Program-made: the position numbers and the translations under genes
NCBI RefSeq assembly: GCF_012847335.1
Contig: NZ_JABBDX010000003.1
Location: 186,001-250,000 of the forward strand
DNA length: 64,000 bases
Reading direction: 5' to 3'
DNA from: Psychrobacter sp. MF31
GTDB taxonomy: Bacteria > Pseudomonadota > Gammaproteobacteria > Pseudomonadales > Moraxellaceae
Shown: positions 7,867-16,309 of the stretch, one piece after another
Numbering within the stretch: the stretch's first letter is position 1
Layout of the letters: each line of letters opens with the position of its first letter
The notes under the pieces: model-generated
The model's database searches: none
Told to the model about the DNA's origin: nothing
The model's input: only the letters and a program-made list of their open reading frames with translations

Positions 7867-10266
7867 TTAATCCAACCGGCTAATGCCATCATTGATCAGC
7901 TTTGGCGTCACAAAAATGAGCAGCTCTTGCTTGTCGGTGCTGCGCATATCACGGCGGAAGGCTTTGCCAATATAAGGCAAATCCCCTAAAAAGGGTACTT
8001 TTTCAACCCCAGTTGAGTTGCGGTTTTTAAACACGCCGCCCAACACAATGGTTTGACCGTCTTCAACGATCACGTTGGTTGAAATAGAGTCTTCAGAAAT
8101 TGCCACATCGCCATTAATAATGGTTGGCGTGCCATTACTAATATTTAATTGCAAGCCAATTTTGCCATCGGGGGTGATGTTCGGCGTTGCCTCTAAACTT
8201 AACGCTGCCTCTTTAAAACTGGTGGTGGTCGCCCCACTTGCCGACGCTTCTTGATAAGGAATCTGCGTTCCTGAGGAGACTTTTGCGGTTTGTTTATCCG
8301 CGGTTAAAATTTTTGGCGTTGAAATGACTTCCCCGCGGTTGTCCGCTTGCAAGGCAGACAATTCTAAATCAAGCATAAAATCGGACATGCTTAAGAGACC
8401 AAAGGCAATACGACCAGCCGGATTGTCAATACCAAGATCAACGTTTAAGTTGTCAGGTCGGCTGATGTCATATTTTGGGTAAGTGACGGTTTGACCGTTG
8501 ATGGTCGTGCTTTCAACGTCAAAGTTTTTTAAATCCCAAATGGTTTGGTTACTACCGCCAACCAGCAAGTTGCGGTTGTTTGCCGCGCCATTGGATAAAA
8601 TGCCCCAACGAACGCCAATTTCTTTACTAAAGGTATCGCTTGCGCTGACAATTCGCGCCTCAATCATCACTTGACGCACCGGAATGTCAATTTTGCTGAT
8701 GAGCTTATGAATATTTTCGATACTGGTGGCGACGTCTTTGACAATTAACGTGTTGGTACGCTCATCAACGGTGACGGTTCCGCGATTGGACAGCAAGGTA
8801 TTGTTGTCATCAATGGTAGTCGCGGTGGTTCCTGTGCCGCGATTGGTCGCGCCGCTGCCTTGTGAGATCAAGTTTAAAACGTCCGCCGCTTTGGCATAGC
8901 TTAAGCGGATATACTCGGTTCGAAGCGGCTCAAAGGCTTCAACGGCGCGCTGAGCTTCAAGCTCTTGCGCTTCTTGCTGGGCAAGCTCAGCTGAGGGTGC
9001 CACCAAAATGACATTGCCATTTTCGCGTTTTCCTAAATTTTTACTTTTTAAAATGATGTCAAGCGCTTGATCCCAAGGTACGTTAATCAGTCGCAAGGTG
9101 ATGTTTCCGGCAACCGAGTCGCTTGCCACAATATTCATGCTGGTAAACTGCGCTAAAATATCCAAAACGCTGCGGATTTCAACGTCTTGAAACTCCATTG
9201 ACAGCGCCTCACCGGAATAAACCTTTTCTTCAATGGTCGGCTCACGCAAGAGTTCAGGCTTACTGATGCCAATGTTTAATTGATTTCCCGATTGATAGGC
9301 TTGGTATTCGTAATCGCCAGTCATATTGATGGTAATAACACCATTTTGACCTTGGTTTTTGGTATCAATGCTAGAGACCAAGCCGTTATTAATGCTCAAG
9401 CGGCGCAGCAAATGGCGCGGAACGGTACTTCCGGTTAAACGAACCACCAGCTTATTGCCTTGACGCTGAACATCAACCGGAATGGCTTCATTAGCAAGGG
9501 CAATATTGATATTGCCGCCACCGTTACCGCCTGCGGTAAAGTTCAGTGCGCTTAAACCATCATAATTGTACTGCCGACTGACTTGATTTGAGGCAAGTTT
9601 AGGATCAAGAAGCGGATTGACCCGAACGATCATGGTATCCGTTGGGACTTCGGGCTTAATGACCGTATTGCTTGCAACGATTGGGGTGACTTCCGTGCTG
9701 CTGGTTTCGATAATCGGGGTGACCACAGCTGTCGTGGCAATCGCAGCGTCATCTCCTATAATGCTAGGCTGCGTTACCAAAGCCGCAGTGGCAACTGATT
9801 GCGGTCTAACAGCTCGGCGGATGACGGTGTTATTTGAGCGATTCGGCTCAGTGATGGTCAGCAGCAGCTCATTACCGCTGACTGCTGTCGTGTAACTGCC
9901 ATCTTGCGACAGCCCAACGATCAACCGAGTCGTTTTGTCATTGTTCAGTGTGGTGATGTTGTTCACAAGTCCGGTATTATAGTCGGTCGATCGATTGACC
10001 AAACCGTTTTGAACGTTGTCAAAATCAAGCACCAAGCGATTGGGGTCTTTAAGCTGATACGCAGTCGGCTGAACGGGCGCACCATTAAAGCTTAGGCGCA
10101 ATTGAGTAACAGCAGGCGCAGTTTGCGTAACCGTGACGTTATTGATGCGCTGATCGGCGTAGGCAGTGGTTGTGATCGCCACAAGGCTGATCGCAAGCGC
10201 AGAGGCGGCAAACCTTGAGGCACGGTGATGGCTCAGGGCAGCGCCCCGTTTTTGGCGTTTGGTCAT
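7867..10266 (-). CDS. pilQ: Type IV pilus secretin PilQ
   Basis: Outer-membrane secretin ring through which the type IV pilus extends. 799 residues. The N-terminus has a Sec signal peptide with likely cleavage after TTAYA (residue 37). Two beta-rich AMIN-type regions follow (roughly 40-130 and 240-330), which in PilQ bind peptidoglycan. The STN/secretin N0 region starts near 355 (YSGEALSMEFQDVEIRSVL), and the C-terminal secretin domain begins around 540 with VRQVMIEARIVSAS and contains VEDGQTIVLGG. A Thr/Val-rich linker separates the AMIN regions. It is the last gene of pilMNOPQ and has a GAGGAATAACCA ribosome binding site. Confidence 0.97.
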   Translation of the reverse strand: MTKRQKRGAALSHHRASRFAASALAISLVAITTTAYADQRINNVTVTQTAPAVTQLRLSFNGAPVQPTAYQLKDPNRLVLDFDNVQNGLVNRSTDYNTGLVNNITTLNNDKTTRLIVGLSQDGSYTTAVSGNELLLTITEPNRSNNTVIRRAVRPQSVATAALVTQPSIIGDDAAIATTAVVTPIIETSSTEVTPIVASNTVIKPEVPTDTMIVRVNPLLDPKLASNQVSRQYNYDGLSALNFTAGGNGGGNINIALANEAIPVDVQRQGNKLVVRLTGSTVPRHLLRRLSINNGLVSSIDTKNQGQNGVITINMTGDYEYQAYQSGNQLNIGISKPELLREPTIEEKVYSGEALSMEFQDVEIRSVLDILAQFTSMNIVASDSVAGNITLRLINVPWDQALDIILKSKNLGKRENGNVILVAPSAELAQQEAQELEAQRAVEAFEPLRTEYIRLSYAKAADVLNLISQGSGATNRGTGTTATTIDDNNTLLSNRGTVTVDERTNTLIVKDVATSIENIHKLISKIDIPVRQVMIEARIVSASDTFSKEIGVRWGILSNGAANNRNLLVGGSNQTIWDLKNFDVESTTINGQTVTYPKYDISRPDNLNVDLGIDNPAGRIAFGLLSMSDFMLDLELSALQADNRGEVISTPKILTADKQTAKVSSGTQIPYQEASASGATTTSFKEAALSLEATPNITPDGKIGLQLNISNGTPTIINGDVAISEDSISTNVIVEDGQTIVLGGVFKNRNSTGVEKVPFLGDLPYIGKAFRRDMRSTDKQELLIFVTPKLINDGISRLD

Positions 10267-10293
10267 TGGTTATTCCTCAAAAAATTTGCCAAC

Positions 10294-10836
10294 TTAGCTG
10301 ATGGGTGACACCAGCGATTGCGGTCGTTCAACAAAGCCCGCGCGGCTGTCTGGCACAATTTCAATCAAATTAATTTGGGTCGGGGTAATCTCAACAATTC
10401 GGCCGTCATTAAGACCAATATAATCGCCGACCTTGACGCTTGCCACCGAGCCATCAGGACGCGAAATTAGTGCAAACTGCTGACCTTCAGGGGAGATGAC
10501 CATACCGCGAAACGTCAGCTGCTCAAGCTCAAACTGCTCAAGCGGCTCTTTTTCGCGGCTGATGTCTGGGCGAACGCCATCGATGGGCGCGGTTGGCGCT
10601 TGAACGTTCACCAAGCTTGGCGGTAAAAAAGGGCTTCGCAGCAAGCTTGAGCGATACACAAAATCCTCAATGACCTCAGCTTTTGGCGGCGGCTCAATGG
10701 GCTGAGCAGGCTCATTGCGGATTTGTTCCATGGCTTCTTGAGCTTGCCCCACCCGATCGCTACAACCGGTCAGACCCATTACCATGATCAATACGACGAT
10801 TTTAGGTAGGGCAAATTTAGGCAGTTGCTTTGTCAT
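10294..10836 (-). CDS. pilP: Type IV pilus inner-membrane lipoprotein PilP
   Basis: PilP links the inner-membrane PilMNO complex to the PilQ secretin. 180 residues. The signal ends in the lipobox LTGC (Cys25). A Pro/Glu-rich flexible region (about 40-65) follows, then the conserved YRSSLLRSPFLPP segment that contacts PilO/PilN in known systems, and a C-terminal beta-sandwich including LEQLTFRGMV and VKVGDYIGLNDGRIVEI. Its ATG overlaps the stop of pilO by one base (TGATG), which suggests translational coupling. Confidence 0.96.
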   Translation of the reverse strand: MTKQLPKFALPKIVVLIMVMGLTGCSDRVGQAQEAMEQIRNEPAQPIEPPPKAEVIEDFVYRSSLLRSPFLPPSLVNVQAPTAPIDGVRPDISREKEPLEQFELEQLTFRGMVISPEGQQFALISRPDGSVASVKVGDYIGLNDGRIVEITPTQINLIEIVPDSRAGFVERPQSLVSPIS

Positions 10837-11579
10837 CAGTTGCCTCCTGCCGAATCAGTGGTCGCCGTCTCAGTAGCGGCTGGCGCATCACCATTGGCGG
10901 GCGCTTCATCTTCTTTAATTTCTTTTGAGCGATACGTTTTGGTTTGTAGCACCAATGTCAATTCTGGCAAGGTATCAAGGGTCGGCTGCGGATTACTCAC
11001 TTCAAAATCATGCATGGTAATGATTCGCGGCAGCGCTGCCAAACCGCTGATAAAGCTGCCAAATTGATGATAATCGCCAAGCGCGGCAATGCGAATCGGC
11101 TGCTCAATAAAAAACTCATTTTCCACTTCAGGCTCAACCGAGATGTCTTGAAAACGGATGTTACTGCCAACGCCGGTCATGTTAATGCCTTCAACCAGCT
11201 CAGACACTCGAGTGTCTTTAGGAAGCTGATCCAAAAGGGCATTAAATTCAGTTTCCATCTGCGCCACTTGCGATTTATACGCTTGTAAATGACGCGCTTT
11301 TGACTCTTTTTGGCGATAGCTGTCAAGAAGCGTTTGCTGCTCAGATTCAGCGGCGCTGATTTCATCAATTTTGCTGCTGATGGGAAGCGCCCAAGCTAAG
11401 GCGGCAATAAATCCAACAATAAAGCACAGCACGGTAATTTTAACCGGAAGCGGCCAGCTGCCATAATTTTCAGGATCAAGCGACTCAAAGCTGCGCCGAA
11501 ATTCATTAAAATCAAAGGGCTTTTTATCCGTGGCAACTTTTTTCTTTTTTAATAAGATTTTTTTGCGGACAAGCTTCAT
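10836..11579 (-). CDS. pilO: Type IV pilus alignment protein PilO
   Basis: Inner-membrane protein that dimerises with PilN and controls pilus dynamics. 247 residues. A strongly basic N-terminus (KKILLKKKKVATDKK) is followed by a single membrane helix at about 46-65, a coiled-coil (about 70-115) and a periplasmic ferredoxin-like domain. The C-terminal ~25 residues are Ala/Thr/Asp-rich and probably disordered. The start overlaps pilN by four bases (ATGA). Confidence 0.95.
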   Translation of the reverse strand: MKLVRKKILLKKKKVATDKKPFDFNEFRRSFESLDPENYGSWPLPVKITVLCFIVGFIAALAWALPISSKIDEISAAESEQQTLLDSYRQKESKARHLQAYKSQVAQMETEFNALLDQLPKDTRVSELVEGINMTGVGSNIRFQDISVEPEVENEFFIEQPIRIAALGDYHQFGSFISGLAALPRIITMHDFEVSNPQPTLDTLPELTLVLQTKTYRSKEIKEDEAPANGDAPAATETATTDSAGGN

Positions 11580-12250
11580 GCGCCACCTCCAGCATCAGCA
11601 GTTGTTGGGGCTGCGGCATCCGTTTGCTCAAGTTTTGACTCATATTGAACTTGCGTGGTAATCACAAACTGAACATAACTGTCTTCAGGATAAACGGGTC
11701 TTGGCGGCGCGCCCTCTGCTGTTGGCGCTTGTGTTGCCACCTGCGGCGCGGCTTGATAGGCGGTGATATTTTGCTGGATATTTTGCACCGCCGAATTGCC
11801 CATCCATTGGCTGTTATCCAAATTGCGAATCAGGCTTGACACCACGTTTGGATTATCAGCAAATCCAGTTAAGGTAATCAGGTCGCCCTCGCGCTTCATA
11901 TTGGTCAAATATAAGGCCGGCGGAATGCCCTGAGCAATATCATCCCATAAATGCACCGGAATCGGACGGCGACCTTGCAAGTCTTGAATCACCTGCATTC
12001 TTGAAATGATGTCTTCTCGGCGCTGCTCAAGCGTCTCAATCTCTTTGAGCGCCGAATCTAGGCGGCTGTTTTCTTGCTCAATGAGCGCATTGGCGTCCCG
12101 CTGATCGTTAAGCTGACTGTTAAAATAGCTCCAAGCGGCAAACGCAGCAAGGAGCGCCAATAACGTGACTGCTGCCACCAACGCGATAAATTCTTTATTT
12201 CGCCGTTCGCGCTCTTCTTGCCGCCAGGGCAACAGGTTAATGCGAGCCAT
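11576..12250 (-). CDS. pilN: Type IV pilus assembly protein PilN
   Basis: 224 residues. The N-terminus MARINLLPWRQEERERRNKE holds the INLLPWR motif that docks into the PilM groove on the cytoplasmic side. One membrane helix follows (about 24-44), then a coiled-coil and a periplasmic domain that pairs with PilO. The C-terminal tail is Ala/Pro/Thr-rich. It overlaps pilM by one base and pilO by four, so pilM, N, O and P are translationally coupled. Confidence 0.96.
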   Translation of the reverse strand: MARINLLPWRQEERERRNKEFIALVAAVTLLALLAAFAAWSYFNSQLNDQRDANALIEQENSRLDSALKEIETLEQRREDIISRMQVIQDLQGRRPIPVHLWDDIAQGIPPALYLTNMKREGDLITLTGFADNPNVVSSLIRNLDNSQWMGNSAVQNIQQNITAYQAAPQVATQAPTAEGAPPRPVYPEDSYVQFVITTQVQYESKLEQTDAAAPTTADAGGGA

Positions 12251-13305
12251 TAATCAAAGCTCCTCAATGCCAAGCCACAAGCGGCCATTAAACTTGGCGC
12301 ATCAATACTTAACTGCTCATTGTCAAGATAAGGGTTGACGGTCATATTGATAAACGGATTTGCCACGCTGACCGGAACGCCAAGCTTTTGCTGAACCATT
12401 CCGGACAGCCCTGGAATGGAGCTGCTTCCCCCTGCCAGCACCACATGATCAATGCTATTGTACTGACTTGAGGAAAAATAAAATTGCAGCGATCTTGTGA
12501 TTTGCTGAATGGCGTTTTCCATAAATGGGGTTAAAATTTCGGGATAATAATCATCGGGGAGGGTGCGATCGCGCTTATTGATGGTTGCCTCATCAAAAGA
12601 TAAGCCATAACGGTTTTGAATGGCTTCGGTTAATTGCAAGCCCCCAAATAGCTGCTCGCGGCTATAAACAAACTCGCCATTTTTGACCACATAAAGCGTC
12701 GTTTGGTAATGACCAATATCAACGAGAGCCACAAGCTCAGGCATATTAAATAAGCTGTCAACCATCAAGCCAAAAGCGCGCTCAATGGCATGCGACTCCA
12801 CATCCATAATCTTAGTTTTAAGACCACCAAAGGTGAGCGCATCCACGCGCTGATCGACGTTCTCTGATCGAGAAGCTACCAAAAGCACTTGAACCAAATT
12901 ATCATCAATGACTGACGGTCCGATCACCTCAAAATCTAAATTGACTTCATCTAAAGGAAAAGGGATATACTGATCAGCATCCAAGCGAATCTGCGCCTCA
13001 CGCTCAATGTCGCTAAGCCCTGATTCCATATCGATGATTTTGGTGATGACCGATGACCCTGAAACCGCCGTTGCTGCATCCGCGCCACTCACTTGACAGC
13101 GTTTTGCAAGCTTTGCAATCGTATCGCCAACCGCTTCGGTATCGACGATCATTTTGTCCACCACAGCTCCGGGCAATAATCGTTCAATCCCATAAGACCT
13201 AAGATGAAAAACGCCTTGCTGACGCTGAATATCAACCATTTTTACTGAGGTTGAGGAAATATCAACCCCAATTAAATGCCGACTTTTGGATGCAAATAGC
13301 CTCAC
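12250..13305 (-). CDS. pilM: Type IV pilus assembly ATPase-like protein PilM
   Basis: Cytoplasmic actin-like (FtsA-fold) protein that binds the PilN tail. 351 residues. Nucleotide-fold segments include LIGVDISSTSVKMV near the N-terminus, ALVDIGHYQTTLYVV in the middle and VVLAGGSSSIPGL near the C-terminus. It starts with GTG at 13305, preceded by AAGG about 11 bases away. It is the first gene of the pil operon and is divergent from the PBP1A gene across about 180 bases, an arrangement common in gammaproteobacteria and linking pilus and cell-wall genes. Confidence 0.95.
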   Translation of the reverse strand: MRLFASKSRHLIGVDISSTSVKMVDIQRQQGVFHLRSYGIERLLPGAVVDKMIVDTEAVGDTIAKLAKRCQVSGADAATAVSGSSVITKIIDMESGLSDIEREAQIRLDADQYIPFPLDEVNLDFEVIGPSVIDDNLVQVLLVASRSENVDQRVDALTFGGLKTKIMDVESHAIERAFGLMVDSLFNMPELVALVDIGHYQTTLYVVKNGEFVYSREQLFGGLQLTEAIQNRYGLSFDEATINKRDRTLPDDYYPEILTPFMENAIQQITRSLQFYFSSSQYNSIDHVVLAGGSSSIPGLSGMVQQKLGVPVSVANPFINMTVNPYLDNEQLSIDAPSLMAACGLALRSFD

Positions 13306-13487
13306 AAGCGCAATACCTTATGAATTTGATGGACTTTTGTAATAGTCAACTACAATACGTTACTTCCCTGATAGATTCAAGTGATTAGATTTAATAAATT
13401 TCTTAAATTACACTTTTAATCTCACCTCAAAGTCCGCTTCAAGGTATAATAAATTATTTGTCACAATTTTTAATGAAAAGTCTTATT

Positions 13488-16139
13488 ATGACCCAAAACC
13501 CTGCTACCGTCCGTCTCATCCAATATTTGGTGGGGCTTGTCGTTGCCTGTTTGGCCTTGGCGCTGATATTAATACTGGCTGTTCCCATTGGTTTTTATGG
13601 AATGGCGATCTATTTGTCGCCCACCTTGCCAAGCGTTCAAGAAATCAAAACGGCAAGTCTTGAGATGCCGCTGCAGATCTATAGCCGTGATGACAAACTG
13701 ATCGGTCAATATGGCAACCGCTTATCGCTTCCGGTCACTTTTGATCAAATTCCTAAAAACATGACCAATGCCTTTTTGGCAGCAGAGGATGCGACCTTTT
13801 TTCAGCACAGCGGTATTAGTATTAAAGGTCTGGGTCGCGCAGTCACCGAAGTGGTCACAGAAGATGATGGTCAAACCGGCGGCTCAACCATCACCATGCA
13901 GGTGGCTAAAAACTACTTTTTAAGCCCTGAGCGCACCTTAAACCGAAAGCTGACCGAGCTGTTTTTGGCGCGAAAAATGGAAGATGAGCTGAGTAAAAAT
14001 GAGATTTTAACCTTATATGTGAATAAAATCTATTTGGGTGAAGGCGCTTATGGTATTAAAGCGGCTGCTAAAAAATACTACAGCAAATCGCTTGATCACT
14101 TAACCATTGCTGAGATGGCAATGCTGGCAGGATTGCCAAAAGCGCCCTCTAAATATAATCCTGTTGCCAACCCAAAACGCGCCCTGACCCGCCGCAACTG
14201 GATTATCGGTCGGATGCATGAGCTTGGCTATATCAGCGCCGCTGAGCGCGATCAAGCCTTAAAAGCACCAATCGGCTTGAAGCTTTATCAAGAAAAGCTT
14301 GATGTGAATATGCCTTATTTGGCAGAAATGGCGCGCTATGCTTTGGTCAACCGTTATGGGGATCAGGTGATTAATGGCGGCTGGCGCGTGCGCTTAACGG
14401 TTGACAGCCAAGCGCAAATTGACGCTGAAACTGCTGTGCTAAAAGGTTTGGTCGCTTATGACCACCGTCATGGCTGGCGCGGCGCAGAAGCTCACGACGA
14501 GCCGCTTGAAAAGTTCCACCGCTATGGCAGCATGTATCCGGCAAAAGTTTTAAACGTTGGCAGCCGAAGCTTTGATGCCTTGATGTCCTCTGGCGAAACC
14601 GTGACGGTCAATTGGTCAGGGATGAGCTGGGCGCGCAAATACTACTCTGCCGACCGCGTTGGCGGCTCGCCATCAAATGCCGGTCAAGTGGTCAGTAAAA
14701 ATGACATCGTCCGCCTGATCAAAACTGACGGCGGCAACTGGAAGCTTGCTCAGCTTCCTAAAATCCAAGGCAGCTTGGTATCTTTAAATCCCGATACCGG
14801 CGCGGTCAATGCGTTGGTTGGGGGTTTTGATTTTGAGCACAGTAAATTTAACCGCGCCCTTCAAGGCTGGCGGCAACCGGGTTCCACTATCAAGCCGTTG
14901 GTTTATACCACCGCCCTTGAAAAAGGCTATCGCCCAGACAGTATCGTTTCTGACCGCCCAATCCAAGTGGGCAGCTGGCGACCTAAAAACTCTGACGGTC
15001 GTTTTTATGGTGACATGACGCTGCGCCGCGGCTTATATTTATCACGAAACTTGGTCTCGATCCGCTTACTACAAGCCGTTGGCATCTCAGACACCCGCAA
15101 TTTATTGGATCAATTTGGTCTTGATAAAGAAAAGCTGCCTACCACTTTATCGTTAGCCCTAGGAACTGGGGAAGCTTCACCGCTACAAATGGCAACAGCT
15201 TATGCTACCTTTGCCAACGGCGGTCACCGCGTTCAGCCCTATTTTATTGAGCAAATTTACAACTACGACAATAAGCTGTTGTTCCAAGCCAATCCAAAGC
15301 AAGCTTGTGCCGTTTGTTTTAACGAGCAATTAGAAGACCTCAATAAAAAGCTGATTGAAGATCATAACGCTCCTGAAAAAGCGAAAGCTGAAGACGCTAG
15401 CAACAGCAACAAAGCCAAAGACAAATCAAAAGGTAAAAAAGGCAGTGAGCTCACTGCTGAAGAGCAAGAAAAAGCCAATGCGTTAAAGGCAGCAAAAGAA
15501 GCATTGATTTATGATGCCAGCCCAGCCGCTGATCGCTTAAAAGCGCCTGCGGTTCAATACGTTGTTGCTGCCCAAGCGCCGCGAATCTTGCAGCCACGAG
15601 TGGCTTATGAAATGGCAGATATCCTGCGCGATGTGGTTCAACGCGGAACCGCAAGACGCGCCTTAGCCCTTGGTCGAAGCGATATCGGAGGCAAAACTGG
15701 AACCACCAACGAAGCCAAAGATGCTTGGTTTGCAGGATTTCATCCAACCAATGCTACCGTTGTTTGGATGGGATTTGACCAGCCAACCCCTATGGGACGC
15801 CGCGAGTTTGGCGGTGTTGCTGCCCTTCCCGTTTGGATGGACTTTATGCGACCGCAGCTCAAAAATACGCCCCATCAATGGGTGTCTTTAAATAACCGTG
15901 CTAAATCTGAAAAGCAAAAGCAGCGCATTATTGAAATGACCGATGAAGGTTTGGTGGCATCTGATGACGACGATGAATTAGATGACGTAAAAAAACCAGT
16001 CGCTCCAAAACCTCAGCAGCGAAAACAGCCTGAGCTTGAAGAAGAACTTACCGATGGCGTCAGCAATCAGCGGTTACCAGCACAAAACCAAAAACCGCTA
16101 AACCCAACACCTGCAACAAAAATGCCGCCACTGGAATAA
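13488..16139 (+). CDS. mrcA: Bifunctional penicillin-binding protein 1A (class A PBP)
   Basis: Glycosyltransferase plus transpeptidase that polymerises and cross-links peptidoglycan. About 883 residues from the ATG at 13488; an ATG at 13473 and a TTG at 13458 are also in frame. A membrane anchor lies at the N-terminus. Glycosyltransferase motifs are AAEDATFFQHSG and GGSTITMQVAKN. Transpeptidase motifs are the catalytic SxxK in QPGSTIKPL, SRN in YLSRNLVS and KTG in GGKTGTTNEAKD. An OB-like insert lies between the domains, as in PBP1A. Odd features are a Lys/Asp/Ser-rich insertion in the transpeptidase domain (DNA about 15370-15480) and a long acidic, Pro/Gln-rich C-terminal tail. TATAAT at 13445-13450 is a candidate -10 box, with no good -35. 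Confidence 0.96.
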   Translation: MTQNPATVRLIQYLVGLVVACLALALILILAVPIGFYGMAIYLSPTLPSVQEIKTASLEMPLQIYSRDDKLIGQYGNRLSLPVTFDQIPKNMTNAFLAAEDATFFQHSGISIKGLGRAVTEVVTEDDGQTGGSTITMQVAKNYFLSPERTLNRKLTELFLARKMEDELSKNEILTLYVNKIYLGEGAYGIKAAAKKYYSKSLDHLTIAEMAMLAGLPKAPSKYNPVANPKRALTRRNWIIGRMHELGYISAAERDQALKAPIGLKLYQEKLDVNMPYLAEMARYALVNRYGDQVINGGWRVRLTVDSQAQIDAETAVLKGLVAYDHRHGWRGAEAHDEPLEKFHRYGSMYPAKVLNVGSRSFDALMSSGETVTVNWSGMSWARKYYSADRVGGSPSNAGQVVSKNDIVRLIKTDGGNWKLAQLPKIQGSLVSLNPDTGAVNALVGGFDFEHSKFNRALQGWRQPGSTIKPLVYTTALEKGYRPDSIVSDRPIQVGSWRPKNSDGRFYGDMTLRRGLYLSRNLVSIRLLQAVGISDTRNLLDQFGLDKEKLPTTLSLALGTGEASPLQMATAYATFANGGHRVQPYFIEQIYNYDNKLLFQANPKQACAVCFNEQLEDLNKKLIEDHNAPEKAKAEDASNSNKAKDKSKGKKGSELTAEEQEKANALKAAKEALIYDASPAADRLKAPAVQYVVAAQAPRILQPRVAYEMADILRDVVQRGTARRALALGRSDIGGKTGTTNEAKDAWFAGFHPTNATVVWMGFDQPTPMGRREFGGVAALPVWMDFMRPQLKNTPHQWVSLNNRAKSEKQKQRIIEMTDEGLVASDDDDELDDVKKPVAPKPQQRKQPELEEELTDGVSNQRLPAQNQKPLNPTPATKMPPLE

Positions 16140-16156
16140 TCTTAAAAATGGTAATG

Positions 16157-16187
16157 ATAAAAAGCTGGCGCCAAGTCAGCTTTTTTT
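16157..16187 (+). terminator. Terminator of the PBP1A gene
   Basis: AAAAGCTGGC pairs with GTCAGCTTTT around CCAA and is followed by seven Ts, 18 bases after the stop codon. Confidence 0.8.
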
Positions 16188-16263
16188 ATTGAGCCGCTTA
16201 AAGCTTTAACTATAGTTGCAAGTTTGATCCTAACGGTGAGTAAGCAAAATGTTAATTACCCAT

Positions 16264-16296
16264 AAAAAAAGCCAGCGTTTAAGCTGGCTTTTTTAT
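16264..16296 (-). terminator. Terminator of rpoC (end of the rpoBC operon)
   Basis: GCCAGC/GCTGGC stem with a short loop, flanked by A and T runs, lies just after the rpoC stop on the minus strand. The PBP1A gene converges on it. Confidence 0.85.
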
Positions 16297-16309
16297 TTTT
16301 TGCTAATAC

